This document shows positions 1-5,572 of a stretch of 5,950 nt of DNA, one piece after another. Position numbers and translations under genes: made by a program. Source of the stretch: an uncultured Chloroflexota bacterium (GTDB lineage Bacteria; Chloroflexota; Limnocylindria; Limnocylindrales; Limnocylindraceae); assembly GCA_903847005.1 (NCBI GenBank), contig CAINCM010000080.1:1-5950 (forward strand), given 5' to 3'. Numbering within the stretch: position 1 is the first letter of the stretch; every line of letters starts with the position of its first letter. Below the pieces are notes generated by a model, which saw only the letters and a list, made by a program, of their open reading frames with translations, made no database searches and was not told the DNA's origin.

Positions 1-181
1 AGAGGATCTCGGATTCTTGGATCGGGGTCAGGCACCGGCATTCGAACTGCTCCCGGACTACAGCATCCCCGGACTCGATGGAACTGCTTCCAGCGCTGCG
101 GCGGGTGTCCTTGGCGTTGTCATCGTGGTCGTCATCCTCCTTGTTCTCGGAAGAATCGCGGCGCGACGCGGCTCGGCGTAG
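1..181 (+). CDS. cbiM: Cobalt/nickel ECF transporter subunit CbiM, C-terminal PDGLE part (5' partial)
   Basis: Only the last 59 codons are in the window, read from base 2 to the TAG at 179-181. The tail has the signature of the PDGLE domain, which is found fused to CbiM-type substrate-capture proteins or in place of CbiN: a soluble stretch EDLGFLDRG, then FELLPDYSIPGL, then one strongly hydrophobic helix (about residues 33-52 of the fragment) and a short basic end (ARRGSA). In the family this part sits next to the S component, which binds Co2+ or Ni2+ in the cytoplasmic membrane. The stop lies 3 bases before the cbiQ start, so the genes form an M-Q-O operon. Whether the missing upstream part is a full CbiM fusion or a separate CbiN-like gene cannot be seen. 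The match rests on recognised motifs and gene order. Confidence 0.8.
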   Translation, partial: EDLGFLDRGQAPAFELLPDYSIPGLDGTASSAAAGVLGVVIVVVILLVLGRIAARRGSA

Positions 182-184
182 CGC

Positions 185-961
185 ATGATCGCAACCGGTC
201 GACACGATGCGCGCGCGGCGATCATCGCCACGCTGCTGGTCGCCCTCGGAGTCGCACTCCTCCCCGCGGGGAGCTACGTCGCCTACCTGTTCGTGTGGCT
301 CGCCGTCGCCACGGTTGCCGCACTGAACGGCATCGCACCAGCGGAGGCCGCGCGTCGCGGTCTCCTCGCGCTTCCGTTTGCACTCGCCGCACTCCCACTC
401 CTCTTCACGCGCAGCGACGAGATCATCTGGTCCGGGGCTCTCGGAGGCGCGAGCCTCAGCATCAGCGGCGCGGGGCTCAGAGTCATCGTGACGACCGCGG
501 TCAAGGCGTGGATCTCTGTCCAGGTCGCGCTCATCCTCGTGAGGCGCTACCCGGTTGAGAGCATCGTCGGCTCGCTCCGCGCGTTGAGGCTCCCCGACAC
601 GATCGCCACAAGCGCCGGCCTCACCATCCGCTATCTCGATCTGCTTCGCAGCGAGGCGACGCGCATGTTGCGCGCACGAACGTCACGTTCAGCAAGTCCG
701 ATCGGCGAGACCCGCGAACGCGTTGGTGGGTCTATCCCCTGGCGAGCGCGCGTCACCGGAAACCTTGCCGGCGCACTCTTCTTGCGCGCCTTTGCGCGCG
801 CAGCACGAATCGAAGAGGCGGCAACCGCGCGTGGTGCGCGGGGCTCCCTCTCGCTCGGTGGACTGCAGCAGGTCGACCCTCGCCTCCTCCCGAAGACGGC
901 ACTCGCCCTGATCGCGTTCGCCGCGATCGGCGTCGCAGGCGCACTGCTGCCAAGGTTCTGA
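185..961 (+). CDS. cbiQ: ECF transporter transmembrane T component CbiQ
   Basis: A 258-residue membrane protein, the usual length for CbiQ, which couples ATP hydrolysis by CbiO to metal uptake by CbiM. Hydrophobic segments lie at about residues 11-30, 31-49, 60-75, 99-120 and 238-256. The cytoplasmic coupling region holds the two short Ala-Arg-type motifs that dock into the ATPase: ATRMLRAR at about 158-165 and EEAATARGARG at about 210-220, the second being the classic ExxxxARG form. The ATG at 185 follows the cbiM stop by 3 bases. No Shine-Dalgarno sequence is visible, so translation probably depends on coupling. The next gene starts 1 base after the stop. The sequence does not decide between cobalt and nickel; the neighbours make either likelier than a vitamin substrate. 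Confidence 0.9.
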   Translation: MIATGRHDARAAIIATLLVALGVALLPAGSYVAYLFVWLAVATVAALNGIAPAEAARRGLLALPFALAALPLLFTRSDEIIWSGALGGASLSISGAGLRVIVTTAVKAWISVQVALILVRRYPVESIVGSLRALRLPDTIATSAGLTIRYLDLLRSEATRMLRARTSRSASPIGETRERVGGSIPWRARVTGNLAGALFLRAFARAARIEEAATARGARGSLSLGGLQQVDPRLLPKTALALIAFAAIGVAGALLPRF

Positions 962-962
962 G

Positions 963-1760
963 ATGAGCGGCGCGAAGGAGCACCGCCACTCGCCCGGGGG
1001 ACTCCCGGCCGCCCATGCGCACCCCCACACCCACGAAGGTGAGCCGACGGGCGACGATCACTGGGTCCACCTGGAGCATCTGCACTTCAGGTACCCAGAT
1101 GGCACCGAGGCGCTCCGCGGCGTCGACATGCACATCGCGCGCGGGGAGAAGGTGGCGCTCCTTGGTCCGAACGGTGCGGGGAAGAGCACGCTGATGCTGC
1201 ATCTGAACGGCATCTACCGGCCCACCCACGGGCGCGTGCGCATCGCCGGGATGAACGTCGCCGATGACACGATCGGGCGCGTGCGCGCCGAGGTTGGTCT
1301 CGTCTTCCAGGATCCGGACGATCAGCTCTTCTCGCCGACGGTCTGGGAGGACGTGGCCTTCGGTCCGATCCACATGGGCCTCGATGCAGGCGCAGTGCAC
1401 GACCGTGTCGAGGCGGCGCTCGCCGCCGTTGGCGCACTCGATCTCGCCACCCGGCCCCCGATGCGACTCTCCATCGGCCAGCGCAAGCGCGTCGCGCTCG
1501 CGACCGTCCTCTCGATGGAGCCGAGCATCCTCGTCTTCGACGAGCCGTCAGCGGGACTCGACCCTCGCGGTCGTCGGGAACTGATCGAGCTGCTCCACAC
1601 ACTGAAGCAGACCCTGATCGTCAGCACCCACGATCTCGAGCTCGCGCGAGCCGCCTTCCCGCGGAGCATCGTCATGGGTGGTGGTCGCATCGTTGCCGAC
1701 GCGCCGACCGGTGAACTCCTCGGCGATCAGGCTCTGCTGTTGCAGCACGGACTCGCGTAG
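963..1760 (+). CDS. cbiO: ECF transporter ATPase CbiO with His-rich N-terminal extension
   Basis: A 265-residue ABC ATPase that powers the CbiMQO metal importer from the cytoplasmic face. Visible motifs in order are Walker A GPNGAGKST (68-76), Q-loop FQDPDDQLFSPTV (Q116, the form typical of ECF/CbiO ATPases), signature LSIGQRKRV (169-177), Walker B ILVFDEPSAGLDP (189-201, catalytic E194) and switch histidine STHD (H223). The second residue after LS is Ile instead of Gly, a tolerated variant. Before the ABC domain lies an extension of about 30 residues with HRH and HAHPHTH; ten histidines fall in residues 1-41. The ATG at 963 is preceded by AAGG at 952-955 with 7 bases of spacing, inside the end of cbiQ, which supports this start and the extension. 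The stop faces the rarA stop 10 bases away. Confidence 0.93.
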   Translation: MSGAKEHRHSPGGLPAAHAHPHTHEGEPTGDDHWVHLEHLHFRYPDGTEALRGVDMHIARGEKVALLGPNGAGKSTLMLHLNGIYRPTHGRVRIAGMNVADDTIGRVRAEVGLVFQDPDDQLFSPTVWEDVAFGPIHMGLDAGAVHDRVEAALAAVGALDLATRPPMRLSIGQRKRVALATVLSMEPSILVFDEPSAGLDPRGRRELIELLHTLKQTLIVSTHDLELARAAFPRSIVMGGGRIVADAPTGELLGDQALLLQHGLA

Positions 1761-1770
1761 CGAGGCTGCC

Positions 1771-3054
1771 TCACTCGGCGGTGCGCGGCCCTTTCGAGGT
1801 ACGAGCTGCGCGCAGCTGCGCAATGCGGTCACGCAAGAACGCCTCGGCACCGCTTCCAGACGGATCGTAGAAGCGCTTCCCCCTGATCTCACTCGGCAGA
1901 TACTCCTGCGCAAGGTCAAACGGTTCTCCGGCTTCGTGTGGCGTTCGATACGTCTTTGACGCAGCGCGGAGGTGCCCTGGTACCGGGAGCTGACCCGCGG
2001 CCGCGATCTGCTCGCGTGCTGCGGCGAGCGCCTCGCCTGCGCGCGGCGACTTTGCCGTCGAGGCCAAGTAGGTCACGGCGTGCGCCAGTGCGTAATCGCA
2101 CTCCGGCGATCCGGCAAGCTCCACTACCTGCGCCGCTGCAACTGCGAGCGGGAGTGCGGCGGGGTCGGCGTTCCCAACATCCTCGGAGGCAGAGACGAGC
2201 AGTCTCCTCGCGATGACGCGCGGATCCTCACCGCCCTCCAGCGCTGTCGCAAGCCACCAGATGGCCGCGTCAGGATCGTTGCCGCGAATGCTCTTGATCA
2301 GTGCCGACGTGACGCCCGACTGGTCGTACGGGAGGCTGCGATCCTGTGCGGCGAGCAGCACCTCCTTCGGGGTGACCGTCGCTCCCGCCGGCGTCATGTG
2401 GGCCGCGAGTTCGAGCAGGGTGAGCATGCGACGGGCATCGCCGCCCGCGAAGCCGATGAGCTGTCGCCGCGCATCGTCGTCCACCGCGAGCGTGCCACCG
2501 AAACCCCGCGTGTCGTCGAGTGCGCGCTGCAAGAGCGTGGCGAGAACCTCGGCAGTGAGCGGCACCAGTCGATAGGTGCGCATGCGGGAAAGGAGCGCCG
2601 GCGAGATCGCGCGCGGCGGCGGTTCGGTGGTGGCGCCGACAAGGATGATCGTGCCGGCCTCGACATGCGGGAGCAGCGCATCTTGCTGCGTGCGGCTGAA
2701 GCGGTGCAGCTCGTCGATGAAGAGGAGCGTCTGTTCCCCGTGAGCGCGACGTTCCGATGCAGCGGCCACCGCCTTGCGCACCTCGGCGACGCCGTCGCTC
2801 GTTGCGGAGAGGCTGGTGGGGACGGCGCGCACGGCGGAAGCGATCACCGTCGCAAGCGTCGACTTGCCCGAGCCCGGCGGCCCCCAGAGGAGCAGCGATG
2901 GCACCTCACCGCGCTCCAGGAGTCTCCGCAGCGGCGCGCCGGACCCGACCAGCGCCTCTTGGCCCACCACCTCGTCGATCGTCGACGGCCTCATCCGCGC
3001 AGCGAGCGGCGCCGCTGGGCTGAGGGCACCGAGAAGGGTCGGGTCGTTGCTCAT
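1771..3054 (-). CDS. rarA: Replication-associated recombination protein A (RarA/MgsA), AAA+ ATPase
   Basis: A 427-residue protein, the normal length for RarA, an ATPase related to clamp-loader and RuvB ATPases that acts at stalled replication forks. Near the N-terminus is PLAARMRPSTIDEVVGQEALVG (16-37), then Walker A WGPPGSGKST (57-66), Walker B LLFIDELHRF (110-119), sensor-1 GATTE (140-144), candidate arginine finger LLSR (R157) and sensor-2 GDARRML (205-211). The C-terminal tetramerisation region is highly typical: YDQSGVTSALIKSIRG (243-258), DPDAAIWWLA, EDPRVIARRLLV, SEDVGNADP, and the tail HLRAASKTYRTPHE ... QEYLP ... GKRFYDP. The reading frame is open to 3309, but only the ATG at 3054 (or 3075, adding MGCDDRG) keeps clear of the divergent helicase gene; 3054 matches the usual N-terminus. 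Neither start has a good Shine-Dalgarno site. The stretch after sensor 1 (EPPPRAISP) departs from the family's usual ENPSFxxN. Confidence 0.93.
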   Translation of the reverse strand: MSNDPTLLGALSPAAPLAARMRPSTIDEVVGQEALVGSGAPLRRLLERGEVPSLLLWGPPGSGKSTLATVIASAVRAVPTSLSATSDGVAEVRKAVAAASERRAHGEQTLLFIDELHRFSRTQQDALLPHVEAGTIILVGATTEPPPRAISPALLSRMRTYRLVPLTAEVLATLLQRALDDTRGFGGTLAVDDDARRQLIGFAGGDARRMLTLLELAAHMTPAGATVTPKEVLLAAQDRSLPYDQSGVTSALIKSIRGNDPDAAIWWLATALEGGEDPRVIARRLLVSASEDVGNADPAALPLAVAAAQVVELAGSPECDYALAHAVTYLASTAKSPRAGEALAAAREQIAAAGQLPVPGHLRAASKTYRTPHEAGEPFDLAQEYLPSEIRGKRFYDPSGSGAEAFLRDRIAQLRAARTSKGPRTAE

Positions 3055-3103
3055 GCCCCGATCATCGCACCCCATCCGCCTTCGTCGGGTACGCTGCTCG
3101 CCG
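3055..3103. promoter_or_regulatory. Divergent promoter gap between rarA and the DEAD-box helicase
   Basis: These 49 bases must hold the promoters of both divergent genes. No Shine-Dalgarno site is seen at proper spacing for either. Facing right, TACGCT (3090-3095) ends 8 bases before the helicase ATG. Facing left, GATGAT ends 6 bases before the rarA ATG at 3054. Such placement would suit leaderless or very short leader transcripts. No convincing -35 hexamer was found, so exact promoter elements are a guess. Confidence 0.4.
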
Positions 3104-4318
3104 ATGCCCACGTTTGCCGATCTGAACCTTGCCCCCGAACTCTTGCGCGCGGTAGCTGCTGAGGGATATACCGAGCCCACCCCAATCCAAGAGCAGGCGA
3201 TCCCGCACGTCCTCCAGGGACGCGACCTTCTCGGCGCAGCGCAGACCGGCACTGGGAAGACCGCCGCCTTCGTCCTGCCGATCATGCACCTGCTGAAGCC
3301 GTTCGCCACCCCCTCGCCGAGCCCGGCGCGCCATCCGGTGCGCGCGCTCGTGTTGACGCCGACGCGCGAACTCGCCGTGCAGATCTCGGAGAGCTGCGCA
3401 ACGTACGGAAAGCATCTACCGCTGCGCAGCGGCGTCGTCTACGGCGGCGTGCCGATGCCGCCGCAACAGAAGATGCTGCTCGCCGGCGTCGAGATCCTCA
3501 TCGCCACACCAGGACGGCTCCTCGACCACGCCGGCTCGAAGACGGTGAACCTCTCGCAGGTCTCCATCCTCGTGCTCGACGAAGCCGACCGCATGCTCGA
3601 CATGGGCTTCATGCCCGACCTGAAGCGCATCCTTGCGCTGATCCCGACGAAACGGCAGAGCCTCCTCTTCTCCGCCACCTTCTCCGAGCCGATTCGTGCC
3701 CTCGCCCACGACTTCCTGAGAGACCCGGTCACCGTGGAGGTGGCGCGCCGCAACCAGACGAACGACAACGTCCGCCAGGTGATCATGCCGGTGGACGATC
3801 GACGTCGCCGTGCGCTGTTGAGCGACCTGTTGAAGGCACGAGACTGGGATCAGACGCTCGTCTTCGTCAACCGGAAGATCGAGGCGAATCGACTCGGCGA
3901 CTTCCTTCACCGCGACGGGCACAACGTAGTGGAGATCCACGGCGACAAGGACCAGAAGCAGCGCAACAAGGCGCTCGCCGCATTCAAGGCGGGCGAGGCG
4001 CGCGTGATGGTCGCAACCGACGTCGCCGCGCGCGGTCTCGACATTGAGGCGCTCCCGGCCGTGATCAACTACGAGCTCCCCTTCGACCCTGAAGACTACG
4101 TACACCGCATCGGTCGCACCGGTCGCGCTGGCGCGCTCGGTGAAGCGATCAGCTTGGTGGCGCCAGACGAGATGGAGAAGCTCACGCTCGTCCGCAAGTT
4201 GACCAAGGCGCAACTCTCTATCGAGATTCCCGTCGGCTACGAGCCGATCCTGCTCGACTTCCCACGCGACCTCATCTCAAAGGCGACGATGGTTCACCTT
4301 CGGCGTGACCGCAGGTAA
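3104..4318 (+). CDS. rhlE: DEAD-box ATP-dependent RNA helicase, RhlE-like
   Basis: A 404-residue helicase with the complete DEAD-box set, expected to unwind short RNA duplexes in ribosome assembly, mRNA decay or cold adaptation. The order is: aromatic F4 and Q motif GYTEPTPIQ (21-29), motif I AQTGTGKT (46-53), Ia PTREL (86-90), GG within VYGGV (112-116), Ib TPGR (135-138), II DEAD (159-162, followed by RMLDMGF), III SAT (190-192), IV LVFVNRK (252-258), HGDKDQKQR (279-287), V ATDVAARGLDI (304-314) and VI HRIGRTGRAG (334-343). DEADRMLDMGF and the HGDK form resemble RhlE. The protein ends soon after the second RecA domain (tail FPRDLISKATMVHLRRDRR), with no long basic or Gly-rich extension and no DbpA-type RNA-binding domain. 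The start was chosen because the Q-motif region begins directly after it; an open frame continues upstream to 2774 but lies antisense to rarA. The exact subfamily is less sure than the enzyme class. Confidence 0.92.
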   Translation: MPTFADLNLAPELLRAVAAEGYTEPTPIQEQAIPHVLQGRDLLGAAQTGTGKTAAFVLPIMHLLKPFATPSPSPARHPVRALVLTPTRELAVQISESCATYGKHLPLRSGVVYGGVPMPPQQKMLLAGVEILIATPGRLLDHAGSKTVNLSQVSILVLDEADRMLDMGFMPDLKRILALIPTKRQSLLFSATFSEPIRALAHDFLRDPVTVEVARRNQTNDNVRQVIMPVDDRRRRALLSDLLKARDWDQTLVFVNRKIEANRLGDFLHRDGHNVVEIHGDKDQKQRNKALAAFKAGEARVMVATDVAARGLDIEALPAVINYELPFDPEDYVHRIGRTGRAGALGEAISLVAPDEMEKLTLVRKLTKAQLSIEIPVGYEPILLDFPRDLISKATMVHLRRDRR

Positions 4319-4333
4319 GTCGATCTGATCGAC
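4319..4333. repeat. Perfect 7-bp inverted repeat directly after the helicase stop
   Basis: GTCGATC, one T, then GATCGAC: a perfect palindromic arrangement starting with the base after the TAA stop. As RNA it folds to a 6-bp stem with a CTG loop. No T-run follows, so it is not a canonical intrinsic terminator. It could trim or protect the mRNA 3' end, or bind a protein as DNA. Confidence 0.5.
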
Positions 4334-4341
4334 GACGCAGC

Positions 4342-4373
4342 GACAGAGCGTTCGCTGAGCGAGTGGCGCTGTC
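4342..4373. terminator. Possible bidirectional stem-loop between convergent genes
   Basis: In the 82-base convergent gap, GACAG (4342-4346) pairs with CTGTC (4369-4373). Inside it, CGTTCGC (4349-4355) pairs with GCGAGTG (4359-4365), counting two G-U pairs, around a TGA loop; small internal mismatches separate the two stems. It lies where transcripts of the helicase (plus) and the PA14 protein (minus) would end. No T-tract is visible on either side, so its terminator role is an inference from position. Confidence 0.35.
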
Positions 4374-4400
4374 AGTGCCGCCGTGTGATCGGGAGAGCGA

Positions 4401-4967
4401 CTACCGGAACCAGGTCGATGGGACTGCCTTCTCGTTCCTCTCTGTCGATCCGGCGAGCAGCTTCAAGACCGCCCCGCCTCCGTTCTCGTACCACCAGAGG
4501 TCGATGGCATACGCGCGACCGCCGAGCATTCGAAACTGACCGTCTGCGTTGTAGGGCGGTTCAACCACGTCCCCCTGATCTTCCCAGTCGTCCAGGACCA
4601 GGGTCTTGCCGATCGAAAGCCTGATGCCGTCATCCGAGATCGCGTAGAAGTTGTAGTTGCCCGACCTCGGCGCCGTGATCGTTCCGGTGATGTGGATGAA
4701 GACCATGTCCTCCCCGCAGCGCGGCAACACGACGTCGTCGTCCCCCCACGCGAAGTTGATGTCACGGATGAACCTCCGCGTGCAGATCGACGCGCCATCG
4801 GGGACGCCGTTCCATGGCTCAGTGCTATCCATATCTTCTTCCACGTCCGCGGCGTTGTAGACGGTCATCTGCAGACGCGAGGCTCGCGCCTCGATGCCGC
4901 TCGGGGCTGCGATCGACACAACGAGGAGCGTTGCCACAGCCACCAAGGTTGCCAGGATCTTGTTCAT
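4401..4967 (-). CDS. Small secreted PA14-domain protein
   Basis: A 188-residue exported protein made almost wholly of one PA14 domain, a beta-barrel fold found in glycosidases, adhesins and toxins that often binds carbohydrate. The N-terminus is a signal peptide: MNK, a hydrophobic core at 4-20 (ILATLVAVATLLVVSIA) and small residues near 27-29 (ARA) for cleavage. Domain hallmarks are RDINFAWG (68-75), TGTITAPRSGNYNFYAISDDGIRLSIG (94-120, with paired D112-D113), LVLDDWED (123-130) and GRAYAIDLWWYENGGGAVLKLL (150-171). Cys62 and Cys84 are the only cysteines and could form a disulfide after export. There is no catalytic domain, anchor or sorting signal. The ATG at 4967 is supported by CCCTCC on the plus strand (GGAGGG in the message, 4976-4981), 8 bases away. 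Ligand and role are unknown; a part in sugar or surface binding is a guess. Confidence 0.85.
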   Translation of the reverse strand: MNKILATLVAVATLLVVSIAAPSGIEARASRLQMTVYNAADVEEDMDSTEPWNGVPDGASICTRRFIRDINFAWGDDDVVLPRCGEDMVFIHITGTITAPRSGNYNFYAISDDGIRLSIGKTLVLDDWEDQGDVVEPPYNADGQFRMLGGRAYAIDLWWYENGGGAVLKLLAGSTERNEKAVPSTWFR

Positions 4968-4975
4968 TGACTGTT

Positions 4976-4981
4976 CCCTCC
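4976..4981 (-). promoter_or_regulatory. Strong Shine-Dalgarno site of the PA14 gene
   Basis: GGAGGG on the minus strand, 8 bases before the ATG at 4967. It fixes this start over the upstream in-frame ATG at 5033 and is the clearest ribosome binding site in the window. Confidence 0.8.
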
Positions 4982-4986
4982 AAATA

Positions 4987-5001
4987 GGGGCCTGTAGCCC
5001 C
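4987..5001 (-). repeat. GC-rich hairpin in the PA14 gene leader
   Basis: On the minus strand GGGGC, a 5-base loop TACAG and GCCCC form a perfect 5-bp G/C stem ending 5 bases before the Shine-Dalgarno site. It could lie in the 5' leader and affect ribosome access, or be part of a terminator for arsC read-through. No T-run follows. Confidence 0.45.
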
Positions 5002-5037
5002 AAGCCTGCTACGCATCGCCAAAGATGTAACAAGCGG

Positions 5038-5060
5038 AGCCTACCACGCCAGGTCAGGCT
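5038..5060 (-). terminator. Stem-loop overlapping the arsC stop codon
   Basis: On the minus strand AGCCT-G-ACC pairs with GGT-AGGCT around a 6-base loop (TGGCGT), giving 8 pairs with one bulged G. The arsC TGA (5054-5056) lies in the 5' arm. The bases that follow (CCGCTTGTTACATCTTT) are moderately T-rich but hold no continuous U-tract, so it is a weak intrinsic terminator candidate or a 3'-end stabiliser. Confidence 0.4.
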
Positions 5061-5491
5061 TGTGCACCCCCGGACGCCAACCGCGTGATCAGCGCCGCCA
5101 CCCGCTCCTCAAGTTCCACGCGCACGGCCCGATAGACCGCCAGCTGCTCCTCCTCGCTCCCCGTCGCCTTCGATGGATCTGGGAGCGACCAGTGCTCGCG
5201 CGCACCGGCGTTCGGGAATGTGGGGCAGGCGTCGTTGGCGGCATCGCAGACCGTGATCACGTAGTCGAAGCGTTCGTCGATGAAGCGATCGAGCGTCTTG
5301 CTCGTCTGCGCCGAGGCGTCGATGCCGATCTCTTTGAGCGCCTTCAACGCGAGCGGTCGCACCAGTGTCTTCTCCGTGCCGGCGCTCTCCACCTCCACGC
5401 GTCCGCGGGAGCGCGACCGAAGGAGCGCCTCGGCCATCTGCGACCGTGCAGAGTTGTGCGTACAGAGGAAGAGGACCCGTGGTGCAGTCAT
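5054..5491 (-). CDS. arsC: Arsenate reductase ArsC, thioredoxin-coupled (LMW-phosphatase fold)
   Basis: A 145-residue cytoplasmic enzyme that reduces arsenate to arsenite. The P-loop CTHNSARS (C10-X5-R16) is the low-molecular-weight tyrosine phosphatase signature with nucleophile Cys10. The two further cysteines in VCDAANDACP fall at 82 and 89, the same positions as the redox triad (10/82/89) of the S. aureus thioredoxin-linked ArsC. This argues for arsenate reductase over plain phosphatase. The acid loop HWSLPDPSKATGSEEE contains D105. The ATG at 5491 puts the first beta strand (RVLFLC) at the usual place; an upstream extension to 5542 has no support. No arsenite efflux pump, arsR or arsM lies in the window, so the gene looks isolated on this side. 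A -10-like TATCAT ends 6 bases before the ATG and no Shine-Dalgarno site is seen. Confidence 0.92.
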   Translation of the reverse strand: MTAPRVLFLCTHNSARSQMAEALLRSRSRGRVEVESAGTEKTLVRPLALKALKEIGIDASAQTSKTLDRFIDERFDYVITVCDAANDACPTFPNAGAREHWSLPDPSKATGSEEEQLAVYRAVRVELEERVAALITRLASGGAQA

Positions 5492-5572
5492 GTAGAAATG
5501 ATAACGCCGCAGGTTAACCGGGGATGAACGGCCGCGGATCAACAGTTGGGCCTGATCGGGGATACTAAGCAG
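5492..5572. promoter_or_regulatory. Divergent promoter region of arsC and the hydrolase gene
   Basis: 81 bases between divergent starts. Facing left, TATCAT (plus-strand 5498-5503) matches the -10 consensus at 5 of 6 bases and ends 6 bases before the arsC ATG. Facing right, GATACT (5561-5566) ends 6 bases before the hydrolase ATG. The perfect palindrome GGTTAACC (5512-5519) lies just upstream of the arsC -10, in the expected spacer, a position suited to a repressor site. Clear -35 hexamers were not found. Confidence 0.5.

Noticed and set aside
753..1400. Minus-strand open frame of 215 codons across cbiQ and cbiO
   Set aside because: It spans two well-supported genes on the other strand and shows no domain or start signal.
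1752..1772. Short stems (CTCGC-GTA-GCGAG and GAGGC-T-GCCTC) between the cbiO and rarA stops
   Set aside because: Only 5-bp stems that exclude each other, with no T-run; too weak to call a terminator.
1805..1821. Overlapping palindromes GCTGCGCGCAGC and GCGCAGCTGCGC
   Set aside because: They lie inside the rarA coding region, where Arg/Ala/Gln-rich codons in GC-rich DNA readily give such symmetry.
2774..3103. 110-codon upstream extension of the helicase frame
   Set aside because: It overlaps rarA on the opposite strand and is low-complexity; the DEAD-box Q-motif region begins right after the ATG at 3104.
1972..3162. Plus-strand open frame of 396 codons opposite rarA
   Set aside because: Very Arg-rich with no recognisable domain; the opposite strand encodes RarA with full motifs. 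Long antisense frames are expected in GC-rich DNA.
3416..4213. Minus-strand open frame of 265 codons opposite the DEAD-box helicase
   Set aside because: It is a reverse-strand shadow of the helicase, rich in His/Val/Glu without a family motif.
5054..5542. Longer ArsC start at 5542 adding 17 residues
   Set aside because: The family starts directly before the first beta strand, and the -10-like TATCAT would lie inside the extended coding region.
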